This document shows positions 18,637-32,577 of a stretch of DNA of 64,000 nt, one piece after another (the stretch's first letter is position 1; each line of letters starts with the position of its first letter). The position numbers and the translations under genes were made by a program. The stretch lies in contig NZ_PGGN01000002.1 in assembly GCF_003010935.1 (NCBI RefSeq), positions 806,001 through 870,000 on the forward strand, written 5' to 3'. The notes under the pieces were generated by a model. The model ran no database searches. It had not been told where the DNA came from and saw only the letters and a program-made list of their open reading frames with translations. The DNA comes from Phyllobacterium endophyticum (GTDB taxonomy: Bacteria > Pseudomonadota > Alphaproteobacteria > Rhizobiales > Rhizobiaceae).

Positions 18637-18878
18637 TATAGTCTCCGGTCTGTGCCCTTAAGGGCTCCATCATCCACCCGAAGCGGGTATCGACGGTCCT
18701 ACCCAGATATGTGCACTACTGCGCCATGCGTCCACTTGGGGCGCATAAAGGACGCAGTAGCAATCAAAGCTACGCATCATATCTGACAAAAAAATCGATT
18801 AGCTTTTTTTGTTACATATGATGCGGGAAGAAAAGGTACAAGCGGCGATCACGATGAACGCCGCTTGTATGGTCATTT
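18637..18878 (-). promoter_or_regulatory. Hairpin-rich rplO-secY intergenic RNA
   Basis: In the transcribed (minus) order this 242-bp gap has: a perfect 11-bp stem right after the rplO stop (18837-18847 with 18859-18869) followed by CCTTTTCTT; an AT-rich imperfect 18-bp stem (18774-18782 plus 18786-18794 pairing with 18804-18812 plus 18816-18824); a nested stem pairing 18716-18723 with 18753-18760; a 5-bp stem 18676-18680 with 18684-18688; and a palindrome GCCCTTAAGGGC (18654-18665) just before secY. This is more structure than a passive spacer needs. The first hairpin is terminator-like, so it may set secY/adk output relative to the ribosomal proteins. Confidence 0.55.
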
Positions 18879-19355
18879 TTACTCGGCGGCTTCAGGAGTA
18901 GCAGGAAGCTTGACGCTACCACCGGCCTTTTCGATCTTTTCGATCGCGGCCTTGGATGCGCCGGAAACCTCGAACGTTACGGCTGTCGTGATCTCGCCAT
19001 CCGAAAGAAGACGGACGCCGTCCTTGGCGCGGCGGATAACCCCGGCTGCCTTGAGGGATTCGATCGTGACCGGTGCCTTGGTATCCAACTTCTTCGCATC
19101 GATGGCGGCCTGGATACGGCCAACCGAGACGGTGTTGAAGTTCTTCGAGAAGATGTTGGTAAAACCGCGCTTTGGCAAGCGGCGATAAACCGGCATCTGT
19201 CCGCCTTCGAAACCGTTGATAGCAACGCCCGAACGCGACTTCTGTCCCTTGACACCGCGGCCGGCAGTCTTGCCGGAACCGGAACCGATACCACGGCCAA
19301 CACGCTTGCGTGCCTTGGTGGCGCCTGGATTTTCACTCAGATCATTGAGTTTCAT
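18879..19355 (-). CDS. rplO: 50S ribosomal protein L15
   Basis: Large-subunit assembly protein, 158 residues, starting [20 protein letters not shown] and containing [11 protein letters not shown] and [18 protein letters not shown] 19355 has a GGAG site upstream, and the earlier in-frame start at 19376 is unnecessary. It follows rpmD by 17 bp. Confidence 0.98.
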   Translation of the reverse strand: MKLNDLSENPGATKARKRVGRGIGSGSGKTAGRGVKGQKSRSGVAINGFEGGQMPVYRRLPKRGFTNIFSKNFNTVSVGRIQAAIDAKKLDTKAPVTIESLKAAGVIRRAKDGVRLLSDGEITTAVTFEVSGASKAAIEKIEKAGGSVKLPATPEAAE

Positions 19356-19372
19356 TTGTCTAATCTCCGGTA

Positions 19373-19573
19373 TCAAGCCTCGTCCACGACGCGGACGAGA
19401 TGTTGAACCTTTGCAATCATGCCGCGAATTGAAGGCGTATCTTCAAGCGTACGGCGACGATGCATCTTATTGAGGCCCAGGCCGATCAGCGTTGCGCGCT
19501 GTTCTGCCGGACGGCGGATAGGGCTGCCGATCTGTTCGACCGTAACCGTCTTACCCTTCTTCTTCTCAACCAT
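19373..19573 (-). CDS. rpmD: 50S ribosomal protein L30
   Basis: 66-residue large-subunit protein with [20 protein letters not shown] and [20 protein letters not shown], typical of bacterial L30. It is placed between rpsE and rplO as expected. Confidence 0.98.
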   Translation of the reverse strand: MVEKKKGKTVTVEQIGSPIRRPAEQRATLIGLGLNKMHRRRTLEDTPSIRGMIAKVQHLVRVVDEA

Positions 19574-19640
19574 GACTTTGTCCTTTAGTCTCTACAGTGA
19601 GCAGAACCCGGAGGCCCTGCCCTGCTGCGCCATTTATGGC

Positions 19641-20204
19641 CTATTCTTCCGAACCGACCACATCGCGGCGGCGAGCCTGCAGTGTCGAATACTTGATACC
19701 GCGCTGGGCAGCGATGTCCTTCGGGTGCATCTGATGCTTCAAGGCATCGAATGTCGCACGAACCATGTTGTATGGGTTCGACGAACCGAGCGACTTTGCG
19801 ACAACGTCCTGGACGCCAAGCGTCTCGAAAACGGCGCGCATCGGACCACCGGCGATGATACCTGTACCAGCTGTTGCTGCGCGAAGCAGAACCTTGCCGG
19901 CGCCGTGGCGGCCATGAACATCATGGTGAAGCGTACGGCCTGAACGCAGCGGTACGAAAATCATCTCGCGCTTGGCAGCTTCGGTCGCCTTGCGGATGGC
20001 TTCCGGAACTTCGCGGGCCTTACCGTGACCAAAACCGACGCGGCCCTTCTGATCGCCAACAACGACGAGAGCAGCAAAGCCGAAACGACGGCCGCCCTTG
20101 ACGACCTTGGCGACACGGTTGATGTGTACGAGCTTGTCAACGAATTCGCTGTCGCGCTCTTCGTTGCGGCCGCGATCTTCGCGGCTTCTCTTTTCCTGTG
20201 CCAT
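19641..20204 (-). CDS. rpsE: 30S ribosomal protein S5
   Basis: 187-residue fidelity (ram) protein of the small subunit. The N-terminal extension is rich in Arg/Glu ([18 protein letters not shown]), then [20 protein letters not shown] and [20 protein letters not shown] 20204 has AAGGA and AGGAG sites just upstream; an upstream in-frame start at 20276 lies inside the structured gap and is unlikely. Confidence 0.98.
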   Translation of the reverse strand: MAQEKRSREDRGRNEERDSEFVDKLVHINRVAKVVKGGRRFGFAALVVVGDQKGRVGFGHGKAREVPEAIRKATEAAKREMIFVPLRSGRTLHHDVHGRHGAGKVLLRAATAGTGIIAGGPMRAVFETLGVQDVVAKSLGSSNPYNMVRATFDALKHQMHPKDIAAQRGIKYSTLQARRRDVVGSEE

Positions 20205-20458
20205 GCTCCTAATTCCTTTTTCTTTTCCGGTAGCACGAATGTTTTTACTGCGCCGTGCATCCATTTGGATCCACATAGGCTGCAGTAACGGTCCTTGTTG
20301 CGCAGAATTCCCGCGAACCGTCCGGTTCAGGGGGGCTTATGCGCTATCGAAGTCCGGCTTGCAAGAGGCGAGCCCCTGCAGTTCCGGACTTCGAAACTTT
20401 TACCCTAAAACCATCTTAGGGTTATGGTAGCGTTTGCAGTCCGCTTGGCGCGAACAGA
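20205..20458 (-). promoter_or_regulatory. Structured rplR-rpsE intergenic RNA with possible pseudoknot
   Basis: In the transcribed sense, this 254-bp gap has a 7-bp stem (20402-20408 with 20416-20422), then an 11-bp perfect stem (20347-20357 with 20384-20394) enclosing a 26-nt loop, then GAACC/GGTTC (20315-20319 with 20324-20328). The loop sequence at 20371-20376 (GGGGCT in the RNA sense) is complementary to 20332-20337 (AGCCCC), 9 nt past the stem, which is the geometry of an H-type pseudoknot. rplR and rpsE are usually close together, so a long structured spacer is notable. Function unknown. Confidence 0.45.
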
Positions 20459-20821
20459 CTAGAAGCTGAGACCTGCTTCGCGGGCAGCTTCAGCAAGCGC
20501 CTTGACCCGGCCGTGGTAAATATATGCGCCACGATCGAAGACAACTTCCTTGATGCCGGCTTTGACAGCACGCTCTGCAACGAGCTTGCCGATCAATGCC
20601 GCTGCGTCCGAATCTGCACCGGTCTTCAGCTGGCCCTTGAGGTCGGCTTCGAGAGTGGATGCGGATGCGATTGTGTGACCACGCGCATCATCGATGACCT
20701 GCGCATAGATATTCTTCGAAGAACGGTGGACGCTGAGCCGCGGACGGTCACCGGCAACCGCCTTGAGTTGGCGGCGAACACGCGAAGCGCGACGCTGAAT
20801 GATTTCTTTCGGCGATGCCAT
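20459..20821 (-). CDS. rplR: 50S ribosomal protein L18
   Basis: 120-residue 5S rRNA-binding protein. It starts [20 protein letters not shown] and has the conserved [20 protein letters not shown] and the C-terminal [20 protein letters not shown]. It follows rplF by 12 bp. Confidence 0.99.
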   Translation of the reverse strand: MASPKEIIQRRASRVRRQLKAVAGDRPRLSVHRSSKNIYAQVIDDARGHTIASASTLEADLKGQLKTGADSDAAALIGKLVAERAVKAGIKEVVFDRGAYIYHGRVKALAEAAREAGLSF

Positions 20822-20833
20822 GACACGAGTTCC

Positions 20834-21367
20834 TTACTTCTTCTTGCCTTCTTTACGAACGATCTTCTCGCCCGCATATTTCACACCCTTGCCCTTGTAA
20901 GGCTCCGGGCTACGATATTCGCGAATCTCAGCTGCGACCTGACCGACCTGCTGCTTGTCGATACCCGTCACGACGATTTCCGTCGGCTTCGGTACAGCAA
21001 CAGTGATGCCCTCGGGCACCTGGTAGACAACTTCGTGGCTGAAACCGAGCGACAGCTGCAGGTTCTTGCCCTGCATTGCCGCACGATAACCAACGCCGCT
21101 GATTTCAAGGCGCTTCTCGAAGCCGTCTTTGACACCCGTGAAGATGTTGACGACCATGGTGCGGCTCATGCCCCACTTCGAGCGAGCAATCTTGGTGTTG
21201 TCGCGCGGGTTGACGCTGACGGCGCCATCCTCGAACTTGACCACGACGTCGTCGTTCGCAACGAAGCTGAGTTCACCCTTGGGGCCTTTGGCCTTGATGG
21301 TCTGGCCGTCTACGCTGGCTGTTACGCCTTGCGGGACTGCCACTGGTTTTTTACCGATACGAGACAT
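20834..21367 (-). CDS. rplF: 50S ribosomal protein L6
   Basis: 177-residue protein with two similar RNA-binding domains, from [15 protein letters not shown] to the C-terminal [16 protein letters not shown] signature and a lysine tail. Its place between rpsH and rplR is canonical. Confidence 0.99.
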   Translation of the reverse strand: MSRIGKKPVAVPQGVTASVDGQTIKAKGPKGELSFVANDDVVVKFEDGAVSVNPRDNTKIARSKWGMSRTMVVNIFTGVKDGFEKRLEISGVGYRAAMQGKNLQLSLGFSHEVVYQVPEGITVAVPKPTEIVVTGIDKQQVGQVAAEIREYRSPEPYKGKGVKYAGEKIVRKEGKKK

Positions 21368-21392
21368 TTTTCAAACCTTTTCAAGCCGGTGC

Positions 21393-21791
21393 TTAGAATA
21401 TACGGCAGAGCAGTTCGCCGCCGACATTCTGTTCACGTGCCTCGTGGTCTGCCATAACGCCCTTCGGCGTGGACAGGATCGAAATACCAAGACCGTTCGC
21501 AACCTGCGGGATCGACTTGACCGAAACGTAAACGCGACGGCCAGGCTTCGAAATACGGGTAATCTCGCGGATCACCGGTACATTCTCAAAATACTTCAGT
21601 TCGATTTCGATCTCGGACTTGCCGTTGTCGAAATCAACCTGGCTATATCCGCGGATGTAGCCTTCTGCCTGAAGGACATCCAGAACGCGGGCGCGCAGCT
21701 TGGAGGCAGGCGTGGAAACCTTGCCCTTCTTGCGCATTGTTGCGTTGCGGATGCGTGTCAGCATATCGCCGAGAGGATCTGTCATTGACAT
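21393..21791 (-). CDS. rpsH: 30S ribosomal protein S8
   Basis: 132-residue 16S-binding protein; in E. coli it is also the translational repressor of the spc operon. It starts [20 protein letters not shown] and contains [20 protein letters not shown] and the C-terminal [20 protein letters not shown]. No E. coli-like S8 target was established by eye near rplE. Confidence 0.99.
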   Translation of the reverse strand: MSMTDPLGDMLTRIRNATMRKKGKVSTPASKLRARVLDVLQAEGYIRGYSQVDFDNGKSEIEIELKYFENVPVIREITRISKPGRRVYVSVKSIPQVANGLGISILSTPKGVMADHEAREQNVGGELLCRIF

Positions 21792-21803
21792 CTGTCTTCT
21801 CCC

Positions 21804-22109
21804 TTACCAGCTCGACTTCACGATGCCAGGCACCTGGCCGAGCGAACCCAGCTGGCGCAATGCGATACGCGACATTTTGATCTTGCGGTAATAACCGCGC
21901 GGACGGCCCGAAACTTCGCAACGGTTGCGAATACGAACCTTGGCGGAATTGCGTGGCAGCTCTGCCAGCTGGATGGTGGCGCGGAAGCGCTCATCCAGAG
22001 GAAGCGACTGATTCATCACGACAGCCTTCAGGCGGGAACGCTTTGCAGCGAAACGCTTTACCAGAAGACCGCGGCGCTTGTTCTTTTCGACTGCGCTCGT
22101 CTTTGCCAT
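21804..22109 (-). CDS. rpsN: 30S ribosomal protein S14 (zinc-free long form)
   Basis: 101-residue S14. It starts [20 protein letters not shown] and carries [20 protein letters not shown]. Only one cysteine of the usual four-Cys zinc site is present, so this is the C-minus, zinc-independent form. ATG 22109 matches the family start; the much longer open frame upstream overlaps rplE and is not coding. Confidence 0.98.
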   Translation of the reverse strand: MAKTSAVEKNKRRGLLVKRFAAKRSRLKAVVMNQSLPLDERFRATIQLAELPRNSAKVRIRNRCEVSGRPRGYYRKIKMSRIALRQLGSLGQVPGIVKSSW

Positions 22110-22134
22110 TTCAAATACCTCGCTACGCTTGCCG

Positions 22135-22692
22135 TTACTGGCGGAAAGGGAAGTTGAAGGCGCGCAAAAGAGCGCGTGCTTCATCATCCGTTTTTGCAGT
22201 CGTACAAACGATGATGTCCATGCCCCAGATCTGATCAACCTTGTCGTAGTTGATTTCCGGGAACACAATGTGCTCCTTGATGCCCATGGCGAAGTTGCCA
22301 CGACCGTCAAAGCTCTTCGGGTTCAGACCGCGGAAATCTCGAACGCGCGGCAGCGCGATGTTGATCAGGCGATCGATGAATTCATACATGCGCTCTTTAC
22401 GAAGGGTGACCTTCGTTCCGATCGGCATATTCTCACGTACCTTGAAGGTAGCGATCGAATTGCGCGCACGGGTAATAACCGCCTTCTGGCCGGCAATCAA
22501 TGCCAGATCTTCAGCTGCGACAGTTGGCTTCTTGGAGTCGGCAGTCGCCTCGCCCACACCCATGTTGAGAACAACCTTGGTGATGCGCGGGATCTGCATC
22601 TCGTTGTCATATTTGAACTCCTCGAGAAGCGCTTTACGTACCACTTCCTGGTACTGCTTCTTCAGACGGGGTTCGATCTTTGCATCAGCCAT
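22135..22692 (-). CDS. rplE: 50S ribosomal protein L5
   Basis: 185-residue 5S rRNA-binding protein. It has [35 protein letters not shown] and the C-terminal [17 protein letters not shown] block. ATG 22692 overlaps the end of rplX by 8 bp, a coupled arrangement. Confidence 0.99.
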   Translation of the reverse strand: MADAKIEPRLKKQYQEVVRKALLEEFKYDNEMQIPRITKVVLNMGVGEATADSKKPTVAAEDLALIAGQKAVITRARNSIATFKVRENMPIGTKVTLRKERMYEFIDRLINIALPRVRDFRGLNPKSFDGRGNFAMGIKEHIVFPEINYDKVDQIWGMDIIVCTTAKTDDEARALLRAFNFPFRQ

Positions 22693-22996
22693 CGATCAGA
22701 TCTCCTGAACGCTTTGCTACACGTACCTTCTTGCCGTCCTCGAGGATCTTGAAGCCAACGCGGGTCGGCTTTCCATCCTTGTCGGCGATAGCAATGTTCG
22801 ACAGATGGAGCGGCGCTTCTTTCGAAATGATGCCGGCTTCCTGGGTCTGTGTCTGCTTCTGGTGACGCTTTACAAGATTAACGCCGCGAACGAGCGCCTG
22901 CTCATCCTTTGGCAAAACTTTGATTACTTCGCCGGTACGGCCCTTGTCCTTACCAGCAAGAACGACAACGCGGTCGCCTTTACGGATCTTCTGCAT
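22685..22996 (-). CDS. rplX: 50S ribosomal protein L24
   Basis: 103-residue assembly initiator of the large subunit, with the KOW motif [20 protein letters not shown] at the N-terminus and [20 protein letters not shown] later. It overlaps rplE by 8 bp and follows rplN by 10 bp. Confidence 0.99.
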   Translation of the reverse strand: MQKIRKGDRVVVLAGKDKGRTGEVIKVLPKDEQALVRGVNLVKRHQKQTQTQEAGIISKEAPLHLSNIAIADKDGKPTRVGFKILEDGKKVRVAKRSGDLIDG

Positions 22997-23006
22997 CGTC
23001 TGCTCC

Positions 23007-23375
23007 TTACAATACTTCTGGAGCCAGCGAGATGATCTTCATGTGGCTCTTTGCGCGAAGTTCGCGCGGAACCGGTCCGAAGATACGCGTGCCGATAGGC
23101 TCTTTCTTGTTGTCGATCAGGACGGCAGCGTTCTTGTCGAAACGAATAACACTGCCATCTGCGCGACGGATATCCTTGGCGGTGCGAACAACCACCGCCT
23201 TCATCACGTCGCCTTTTTTCACACGGCCGCGCGGAATTGCTTCCTTGATCGAAACGACAATAATGTCGCCGACCGAAGCATATTTCCGCTTCGAGCCGCC
23301 CAGCACCTTGATGCACATGACACGACGTGCGCCGGAATTATCCGCGACGTCGAGGTTTGTTTGCATCTGAATCAT
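23007..23375 (-). CDS. rplN: 50S ribosomal protein L14
   Basis: 122-residue protein with [20 protein letters not shown], the central [19 protein letters not shown], and the C-terminal [20 protein letters not shown]. Highly conserved throughout. Confidence 0.99.
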   Translation of the reverse strand: MIQMQTNLDVADNSGARRVMCIKVLGGSKRKYASVGDIIVVSIKEAIPRGRVKKGDVMKAVVVRTAKDIRRADGSVIRFDKNAAVLIDNKKEPIGTRIFGPVPRELRAKSHMKIISLAPEVL

Positions 23376-23454
23376 GACTAGCCGCCTTCTTCTTGTTCAA
23401 CCGGACTGGGCTTTCCTTGCCCCTCGCGATTGCTGCGTACTTACCTACAGATTA

Positions 23455-23697
23455 TTAACTTGCGGGGGCGTCGGTTACGACAACCCAGCACTTGTCCTTC
23501 GAAATCGGCTTGGATTCCTCGATGGAAACCATATCGCCAACCTTGAACTGGTTGCTCTCATCGTGCGCCTTGTACTTCTTTGACTGGCGCACAGTCTTCT
23601 GGAGGAGCGGGTGCGAATAGCGCCGCTCGACCTTGACCACAACAGTCTTGTCGTTTTTGTCGCTCACGACAACGCCCTGCAGAATGCGTTTAGGCAT
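23455..23697 (-). CDS. rpsQ: 30S ribosomal protein S17
   Basis: 80-residue OB-fold protein that binds 16S rRNA. Family blocks are [30 protein letters not shown]-like lysine-rich segment ([12 protein letters not shown]) and [17 protein letters not shown]. It follows rpmC by 11 bp. Confidence 0.98.
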   Translation of the reverse strand: MPKRILQGVVVSDKNDKTVVVKVERRYSHPLLQKTVRQSKKYKAHDESNQFKVGDMVSIEESKPISKDKCWVVVTDAPAS

Positions 23698-23708
23698 GGT
23701 TTTCTTCC

Positions 23709-23909
23709 TTAAGCCTTGCTCTCGACCGCTTTTTGGCGGGCGACAGTCTTGATGCGCGCAATATCCCGGCGAATCTGCCGGACGCGAGCGGTTTTTTCCA
23801 ACTGGCCGGTTGCCTTCTGGAAGCGCAGGTTGAACTGCTCTTTCTTCAGGGAACCCAATTCTTCATTCAACTGATCGAGGCTCAAGGCCCGGACTTCTGC
23901 GGATTTCAT
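23709..23909 (-). CDS. rpmC: 50S ribosomal protein L29
   Basis: 66-residue two-helix protein at the peptide exit, a docking area for trigger factor and SRP. Core motifs are [20 protein letters not shown] and [22 protein letters not shown] 23909 (M-K-S-A-E-V) is preferred over a start 9 nt upstream because it leaves space for the GGGGTGG purine tract. Confidence 0.95.
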   Translation of the reverse strand: MKSAEVRALSLDQLNEELGSLKKEQFNLRFQKATGQLEKTARVRQIRRDIARIKTVARQKAVESKA

Positions 23910-23921
23910 GACATCCACCCC

Positions 23922-24335
23922 TTATTCTGCGATGCGCTGAATAAAGCGCGTCTTGACCGAAAGCTTGGCCGCTCCGAGACGGAGGGCTTCACGAGCAGTT
24001 TCTTCCGAAACGCCGTCGAGCTCGAACATGACACGGCCTGGTGCGACACGGGATGCCCAATAATCGACCGAACCCTTACCTTTACCCATGCGGACTTCGG
24101 TAGGCTTCGATGTGACCGGAACATCCGGAAAAATCCGGATCCACACACGACCGGCACGTTTCATGTGACGGGTAATTGCACGGCGAGCGGCTTCGATCTC
24201 ACGCGCGGTAACGCGGTTCGGCTCGAGGGCCTTCAGGCCGAAAGCACCAAAATTAAGGTCCGTGCCGCCTTTCGATGCGCCGTGGATACGGCCCTTGAAC
24301 TGCTTGCGGAACTTTGTGCGCTTAGGCTGCAGCAT
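23922..24335 (-). CDS. rplP: 50S ribosomal protein L16
   Basis: 137-residue protein next to the A site. It starts [20 protein letters not shown] and has the [20 protein letters not shown] and [13 protein letters not shown] signatures, including the conserved arginine segment that in other bacteria is hydroxylated. Confidence 0.99.
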   Translation of the reverse strand: MLQPKRTKFRKQFKGRIHGASKGGTDLNFGAFGLKALEPNRVTAREIEAARRAITRHMKRAGRVWIRIFPDVPVTSKPTEVRMGKGKGSVDYWASRVAPGRVMFELDGVSEETAREALRLGAAKLSVKTRFIQRIAE

Positions 24336-24375
24336 TGTTCTCTACTCCAAAATTCTCGTTTCCGAAAGACGCTAT

Positions 24376-25086
24376 TTAAGCGTTTTCGCGGCGACGGCCC
24401 GAACCCTGATGGCTGGCATCACCTTCAACAGCGCGGCGTTCGGAAGCCATTGGATCGTGTTCAAGGATTTCGCCCTTGAAGACCCAGACCTTCACGCCGC
24501 AAATGCCGTAGGCAGTGTGTGCTTCAGCAGTTCCGTAATCGATATCGGCACGCAGTGTATGCAACGGCACGCGGCCTTCGCGGTACCACTCCATACGCGC
24601 AATTTCCGCGCCGCCAAGACGGCCCGAGCAATTGATGCGAATGCCTTCTGCACCAAGACGCATCGCCGACTGAACGGCGCGCTTCATGGCACGGCGGAAT
24701 GCAACGCGGCGTTCCAGCTGCTGCGCGATCGACTGCGCAACGAGAACTGCGTCTGTTTCCGGCTTGCGGACTTCGACGATATTGAGCGCGGCGTCCGCAT
24801 TGGTCATTTCTGACAGCTTGCGGCGCAACTTCTCGATATCGGCGCCCTTCTTGCCGATGATCAGACCCGGACGAGCAGCATGGATCGTGACGCGGCACTT
24901 CTTGTGCGGACGCTCGATAACCACTTTGGAGATGGCGGCCTGCTTCAGTTCGTCCATCAGATACTTGCGGATCTTCAGGTCTTCGTGCAGCAGTTTGCCG
25001 TACTCACCCGTATTCGCGTACCAACGCGAATCCCAGGTACGATTGATGCCCAGGCGGAAGCCAATCGGATTAATCTTCTGGCCCAT
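24376..25086 (-). CDS. rpsC: 30S ribosomal protein S3
   Basis: 236-residue mRNA-entry protein with a KH domain ([20 protein letters not shown], around residue 70) and the C-terminal [20 protein letters not shown] block. Its start codon shares one base with the rplV stop (TAATG), implying coupling. Confidence 0.99.
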   Translation of the reverse strand: MGQKINPIGFRLGINRTWDSRWYANTGEYGKLLHEDLKIRKYLMDELKQAAISKVVIERPHKKCRVTIHAARPGLIIGKKGADIEKLRRKLSEMTNADAALNIVEVRKPETDAVLVAQSIAQQLERRVAFRRAMKRAVQSAMRLGAEGIRINCSGRLGGAEIARMEWYREGRVPLHTLRADIDYGTAEAHTAYGICGVKVWVFKGEILEHDPMASERRAVEGDASHQGSGRRRENA

Positions 25087-25475
25087 TATGCGGCCTCCCC
25101 TTTTTCCTCAGCTTCGCGAACGACGATCGTCAGATGCGAGAATGGCTTCTCGATCCGGCTTGCACGACCGCGACCACGAACATGGAAGCGCTTCATCACG
25201 ATTGACTTGCCTACATAGGCTTCGGCAACAACCAGCGTATCAACATCCAGGTCATGGTTGTTTTCTGCGTTGGCGATAGCCGATTCGAGAGTCTTTTTCA
25301 CCGTGCCTGCAATGCGCTTGCGCGAAAATTCCAGGTCGGCAAGAGCGGCGTTGACCTTCTTGCCACGGATCAGAGCAGCCACCAGATTTAGCTTCTGAGG
25401 GCTGATGCGGAGCGTGCGGGCAACGGCTTTCGCCTCGTTGTCCTTAAGCTGGCGCGGAGCCTTAGCCTTGCCCAT
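25086..25475 (-). CDS. rplV: 50S ribosomal protein L22
   Basis: 129-residue exit-tunnel protein with [20 protein letters not shown] and the hairpin-loop segment [19 protein letters not shown], where macrolide-resistance changes occur in other bacteria. It lies 2 bp after rpsS. Confidence 0.99.
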   Translation of the reverse strand: MGKAKAPRQLKDNEAKAVARTLRISPQKLNLVAALIRGKKVNAALADLEFSRKRIAGTVKKTLESAIANAENNHDLDVDTLVVAEAYVGKSIVMKRFHVRGRGRASRIEKPFSHLTIVVREAEEKGEAA

Positions 25476-25477
25476 CG

Positions 25478-25756
25478 TTATTTCCTCTTCGCCTTCTTGT
25501 CCGCGCCGTGCCCGTAATAGGTACGCGTCGGAGCGAATTCACCAAACTTGTGTCCGATCATCTCTTCGTTGACCGAAACCGGAATGTGCTTGTTACCATT
25601 GTACACGCCGAAGGTCAGACCGACGAACTGCGGCAGGATCGTGGAGCGCCGGCTCCAGATCTTGATAACTTCACTGCGACCGCCCTCACGTACCTTCTCA
25701 GCCTTCTTGAGAAGATAGCCATCGATGAACGGGCCTTTCCAAACTGAACGAGCCAT
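25478..25756 (-). CDS. rpsS: 30S ribosomal protein S19
   Basis: 92-residue head protein, [20 protein letters not shown], with [20 protein letters not shown] and [19 protein letters not shown]. Canonical position between rplB and rplV. Confidence 0.99.
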   Translation of the reverse strand: MARSVWKGPFIDGYLLKKAEKVREGGRSEVIKIWSRRSTILPQFVGLTFGVYNGNKHIPVSVNEEMIGHKFGEFAPTRTYYGHGADKKAKRK

Positions 25757-25771
25757 TTCAGACTACCTCTC

Positions 25772-26605
25772 TTACTTCTTGCGCTGATGACGCGAACGAG
25801 CGATGAACTTGTCCGTCGACTTGTTGGAGCGCGTCTTCTTTCCCTTCGTGGGCTTGCCCCACGGAGTAACCGGATGACGTCCGCCTGACGTACGGCCTTC
25901 ACCACCACCGTGGGGGTGATCGACCGGGTTCATGGTGACGCCGCGATTGTGCGGACGCTGACCGAGCCAACGGCTGCGGCCTGCCTTGCCAAGGTTGATA
26001 TTGCCATGGTCAGGGTTCGATACCGCACCGACCGTCGCAAAGCACGAACCGTGGACGAGGCGCTGTTCACCCGAGTTCAGGCGAAGGATCGCCATTCCCT
26101 GGTCGCGGCCGACGAGCTGCGCATAGGTACCGGCGGAGCGAGCGATCTGACCGCCCTTGCCCGGCTTCATCTCCACATTGTGGATGATGGTGCCGACCGG
26201 CATTGCCTGCAGAGGCATCGCGTTGCCTGGCTTCACGTCCGTCTGCGCGCCAGCAATGACGCTGTCGCCGACTGCCAGACGCTGCGGAGCCAGGATATAG
26301 CTCAGTTCGCCGTCCTCATAGCGGATGAGCGCGATGAATGCGGTCCGGTTCGGATCGTATTCAAGCCGCTCGACCTTGGCTGCCACGTCATGCTTGCGAC
26401 GCTTGAAGTCAACGAAGCGGTATGTACGCTTGTGACCGCCACCCTGGAAGCGCACGGTGATGCGACCGGTGTTGTTGCGACCACCCTTCGACGACAGACC
26501 TTCGGTCAAGGCCTTGACAGGCTTGCCCTTGTAAAGCTCCGAGCGGTCCACGATCACCAGCTGACGCTGGCTTGGTGTGGTTGGATTATAATGTTTGAGT
26601 GCCAT
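25772..26605 (-). CDS. rplB: 50S ribosomal protein L2
   Basis: 277-residue core protein near the peptidyl-transferase centre. Conserved features include [39 protein letters not shown] and the [20 protein letters not shown] motif with the conserved histidine. The basic C-terminus is [11 protein letters not shown]. Confidence 0.99.
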   Translation of the reverse strand: MALKHYNPTTPSQRQLVIVDRSELYKGKPVKALTEGLSSKGGRNNTGRITVRFQGGGHKRTYRFVDFKRRKHDVAAKVERLEYDPNRTAFIALIRYEDGELSYILAPQRLAVGDSVIAGAQTDVKPGNAMPLQAMPVGTIIHNVEMKPGKGGQIARSAGTYAQLVGRDQGMAILRLNSGEQRLVHGSCFATVGAVSNPDHGNINLGKAGRSRWLGQRPHNRGVTMNPVDHPHGGGEGRTSGGRHPVTPWGKPTKGKKTRSNKSTDKFIARSRHQRKK

Positions 26606-26625
26606 TGTCTTTACTCCACGGCCCC

Positions 26626-26919
26626 TCAGAGACCAGTCGAAACATCGATCGACTGCCCTTCGGCAAGCGTCACGACTGCTTTCTTGACATCACTCTGGCG
26701 CCCGACGATGCCGCGGAACCGCTTCACCTTGCCCTTGCGCACAGCTGTATTGACTGCAGTAACCTTCACGCGAAACAGCGCTTCGACTGCGGCCTTGATT
26801 TCCGGCTTCGTTGCCTTCTTGGCCACGTTGAAGACGACCTGGTTATGTTCGGAAACCAGGGTCGACTTCTCGGTGATGACCGGGCTGACGATCACGTCGT
26901 AATGGCGAAGATCAGTCAT
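26626..26919 (-). CDS. rplW: 50S ribosomal protein L23
   Basis: 97-residue exit-site protein that docks trigger factor and SRP. It has [20 protein letters not shown] and [19 protein letters not shown]. Its ATG overlaps the rplD stop by 4 bp (ATGA), so the two are probably translationally coupled. Confidence 0.99.
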   Translation of the reverse strand: MTDLRHYDVIVSPVITEKSTLVSEHNQVVFNVAKKATKPEIKAAVEALFRVKVTAVNTAVRKGKVKRFRGIVGRQSDVKKAVVTLAEGQSIDVSTGL

Positions 26920-27536
26920 TTGAAACGCTCCTCGAGAGCTTCGACTGCTGCCTTGGAAAGCACGAGCTTGCCCCGGCGCAGGATGTCGTAAACATTGATG
27001 CCCTGAATTGGCAGAACATCGATGTTCGGGATGTTCGAAGCGGCACGGCGGAAATTCGCATCGATCTCGGCACCGCCGATGAGAAGCGCATTTTCGAGGC
27101 CAAGCTTGGCGAACTGCGAAACGAGTACCTTGGTCTTGGCTTCAGCCGACAGAAGATCATCGATGATGATCAGGTCGGAAGCCTTTACCTTGGCCGACAG
27201 GGCATGACGAAGTGCAAGAGCGCGCACCTTCTTCGGCAGGTCATGATCATGGCTGTGAACAACCGGACCGTGAGCCTTGCCGCCGCCGCGGAACTGCGGG
27301 GCACGTGCCGAGTGGTGACGGGCGCGGCCCGTACCCTTCTGCTTGTACATCTTGGCGCCGGTCCGGGCGATTTCCGAACGGCCCTTTGCCTTGTGCGTGC
27401 CCTGCTGCTTGCGAGCAAGCTGATAACGGACCATGCGCTGAAGGATATCGTCGCGCGGCTCAAGACCGAAAATCTCCTCGGAGAGTTTCACCTTGCCGGC
27501 TTCCTTGCCTTCAAGTGTTGTAATCGAAAGGTCCAT
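26916..27536 (-). CDS. rplD: 50S ribosomal protein L4
   Basis: 206-residue tunnel protein; in E. coli it also represses the S10 operon. Motifs are [40 protein letters not shown] (tunnel loop) and the C-terminal [20 protein letters not shown]. It overlaps rplC by 1 bp and rplW by 4 bp. Confidence 0.99.
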   Translation of the reverse strand: MDLSITTLEGKEAGKVKLSEEIFGLEPRDDILQRMVRYQLARKQQGTHKAKGRSEIARTGAKMYKQKGTGRARHHSARAPQFRGGGKAHGPVVHSHDHDLPKKVRALALRHALSAKVKASDLIIIDDLLSAEAKTKVLVSQFAKLGLENALLIGGAEIDANFRRAASNIPNIDVLPIQGINVYDILRRGKLVLSKAAVEALEERFK

Positions 27537-28285
27537 TATTCGGCTCCCCCGGTTGTCTCTGCAACATCGGCCTGTGCGACTTGTGCATCGGCCACTGCTG
27601 CTTCAATGTTTGCCGCCCGGAGACCGGCTGGCTTCGGAGCGTTATCCGGCAGCGCTACCTTCATGGCATCGCGTACGAGGATCCACGCACCCTTGGAACC
27701 AGGAACAGCACCGCGAACCAGAATAAGGCCACGATCGAGGTCAGTCGAAACGACTTCGATGTTCTGTGTGGTGATACGGGTCTGACCCATATGACCGGCC
27801 ATCTTCTTGCCCTTGAACACTTTGCCCGGGTCCTGACGCTGACCGGTAGAACCGTGAGCGCGGTGGGTGACCGAGTTACCGTGCGTCGCGCGGTGGCCGC
27901 CGAAGTTATGGCGCTTCATAGAACCGGCAAAACCCTTGCCGATAGAAGTACCGGTCACATCGACCTTCTGGCCGGCAACGTAATGTTCGGCCGTGATCTC
28001 GACGCCGACATCGAGAAGATTGTCGGCAGAGACGCGGAACTCCGCGACCTTGGCCTTTGGCTCGACTGAAGCCGCCGCGAAATGACCGCGCAAGCTCTTC
28101 GTCGTATTCTTTACCTTGGCAAGGCCTACACCGAGCTGAACGGCAGTGTAGCCATTCTTCTCGACTGTACGCTGAGCCACAACCTGACAATTCTCCATCC
28201 GGAGTACTGTCACCGGCACATGCTCACCTGCGTCGTTGTAGACGCGAGTCATGCCCAGCTTCTGTGCAATTACACCTGAACGCAT
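27536..28285 (-). CDS. rplC: 50S ribosomal protein L3
   Basis: 249-residue protein with a long extension to the peptidyl-transferase centre. It has [40 protein letters not shown] with the conserved methylatable glutamine region [20 protein letters not shown], and an alpha-proteobacterial C-terminal Ala-rich tail. Its stop shares a base with the rplD start. Confidence 0.99.
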   Translation of the reverse strand: MRSGVIAQKLGMTRVYNDAGEHVPVTVLRMENCQVVAQRTVEKNGYTAVQLGVGLAKVKNTTKSLRGHFAAASVEPKAKVAEFRVSADNLLDVGVEITAEHYVAGQKVDVTGTSIGKGFAGSMKRHNFGGHRATHGNSVTHRAHGSTGQRQDPGKVFKGKKMAGHMGQTRITTQNIEVVSTDLDRGLILVRGAVPGSKGAWILVRDAMKVALPDNAPKPAGLRAANIEAAVADAQVAQADVAETTGGAE

Positions 28286-28310
28286 CGGTTCGTCCTTCCG
28301 TCCTCAAGCC

Positions 28311-28619
28311 TTACAGCTTGATCTCGACATCAACACCAGCGGAAAGATCGAGCTTCATCAGCGCGTCAACAGTCTGCGGGGTTGGGTCTACGATATCGAG
28401 AAGACGCTTATGAGTGCGCATCTCGAACTGTTCGCGGCTTTTCTTGTCGATATGCGGCGAGCGGTTAACCGTGAACTTCTCGATCCGCGTAGGAAGCGGG
28501 ATCGGTCCGCGCACATTGGCACCGGTACGCTTGGCAGTCGACACGATCTCCCGCGTCGAATCGTCAAGGATCCGATGATCAAACGCCTTGAGGCGAATGC
28601 GGATGTTTTGACCGTTCAT
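28311..28619 (-). CDS. rpsJ: 30S ribosomal protein S10 / NusE
   Basis: 102-residue protein, [20 protein letters not shown], with [20 protein letters not shown]. Besides its ribosomal place it is NusE, a partner of NusB in antitermination and of NusG (45417-45947) in transcription-translation coupling. It follows tuf by 64 bp, with no E. coli-type long S10 leader. Confidence 0.99.
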   Translation of the reverse strand: MNGQNIRIRLKAFDHRILDDSTREIVSTAKRTGANVRGPIPLPTRIEKFTVNRSPHIDKKSREQFEMRTHKRLLDIVDPTPQTVDALMKLDLSAGVDVEIKL

Positions 28620-28683
28620 TTCATCTTTTCCTTGTTTAGCGGAGACGCCTTATAGCGGGCGTCTTCCGCATAAAACCTTAATA

Positions 28684-29859
<1,176 letters not shown>

Positions 29860-29924
29860 CTGAGCTCTCCGTTATATGTTCGCCTGCTCAGGCTTAACTT
29901 CAACTGTCACGCGCAACCTTATGG

Positions 29925-32012
<2,088 letters not shown>

Positions 32013-32046
32013 GATATGGTGCCTCTAAGAATAGATGTTTTCGCAA

Positions 32047-32517
32047 TTACCAGCGGTAATGCGAGAATGCGCGGTTGGCTTCAGCCATGCGATGCGTGTC
32101 TTCACGCTTCTTGACAGCCGAACCACGGTTGTTTGCCGCATCGAGTAGCTCACCGGACAGGCGATCGACCATCGTCGTCTCATTGCGGCCACGGGCTGCG
32201 TTGATCAACCAGCGGATAGCAAGAGCCTGACGACGCTCCGGACGAACATCGACCGGAACCTGATACGTTGCACCGCCGACGCGGCGCGAACGCACTTCGA
32301 CGTGCGGCGCTACATTGTCGAGAGCCTGATGGAACAGGGCAACCGGCTCCTGCTTGCTTTTGGCTTCGACCGACTCAAGCGCACCGTAAACGATACGTTC
32401 GGCAATCGACTTCTTGCCATGATGCATGACTGCATTCATGAACTTCGTCAGAACGAGGTCACCGAACTTTGGATCCGGGTTGATCTCACGCTTTTCTGCA
32501 CTATGGCGTCTGGACAT
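32047..32517 (-). CDS. rpsG: 30S ribosomal protein S7
   Basis: 156-residue assembly initiator of the 30S head; in E. coli it is the str-operon repressor. It starts [20 protein letters not shown] and has the [20 protein letters not shown] and [17 protein letters not shown] blocks, ending [11 protein letters not shown]. Confidence 0.99.
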   Translation of the reverse strand: MSRRHSAEKREINPDPKFGDLVLTKFMNAVMHHGKKSIAERIVYGALESVEAKSKQEPVALFHQALDNVAPHVEVRSRRVGGATYQVPVDVRPERRQALAIRWLINAARGRNETTMVDRLSGELLDAANNRGSAVKKREDTHRMAEANRAFSHYRW

Positions 32518-32577
32518 ATTCTTTGTCTCTTATCTGCATCGGGTTGACCTACCTGGTGGCCAAAGTCCCGGAAAATC

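Noticed and set aside
21804-22310. Long form of S14 beginning at 22310
   Set aside because: The extra N-terminal residues overlap rplE and are not part of the S14 family; the family start is at 22109.
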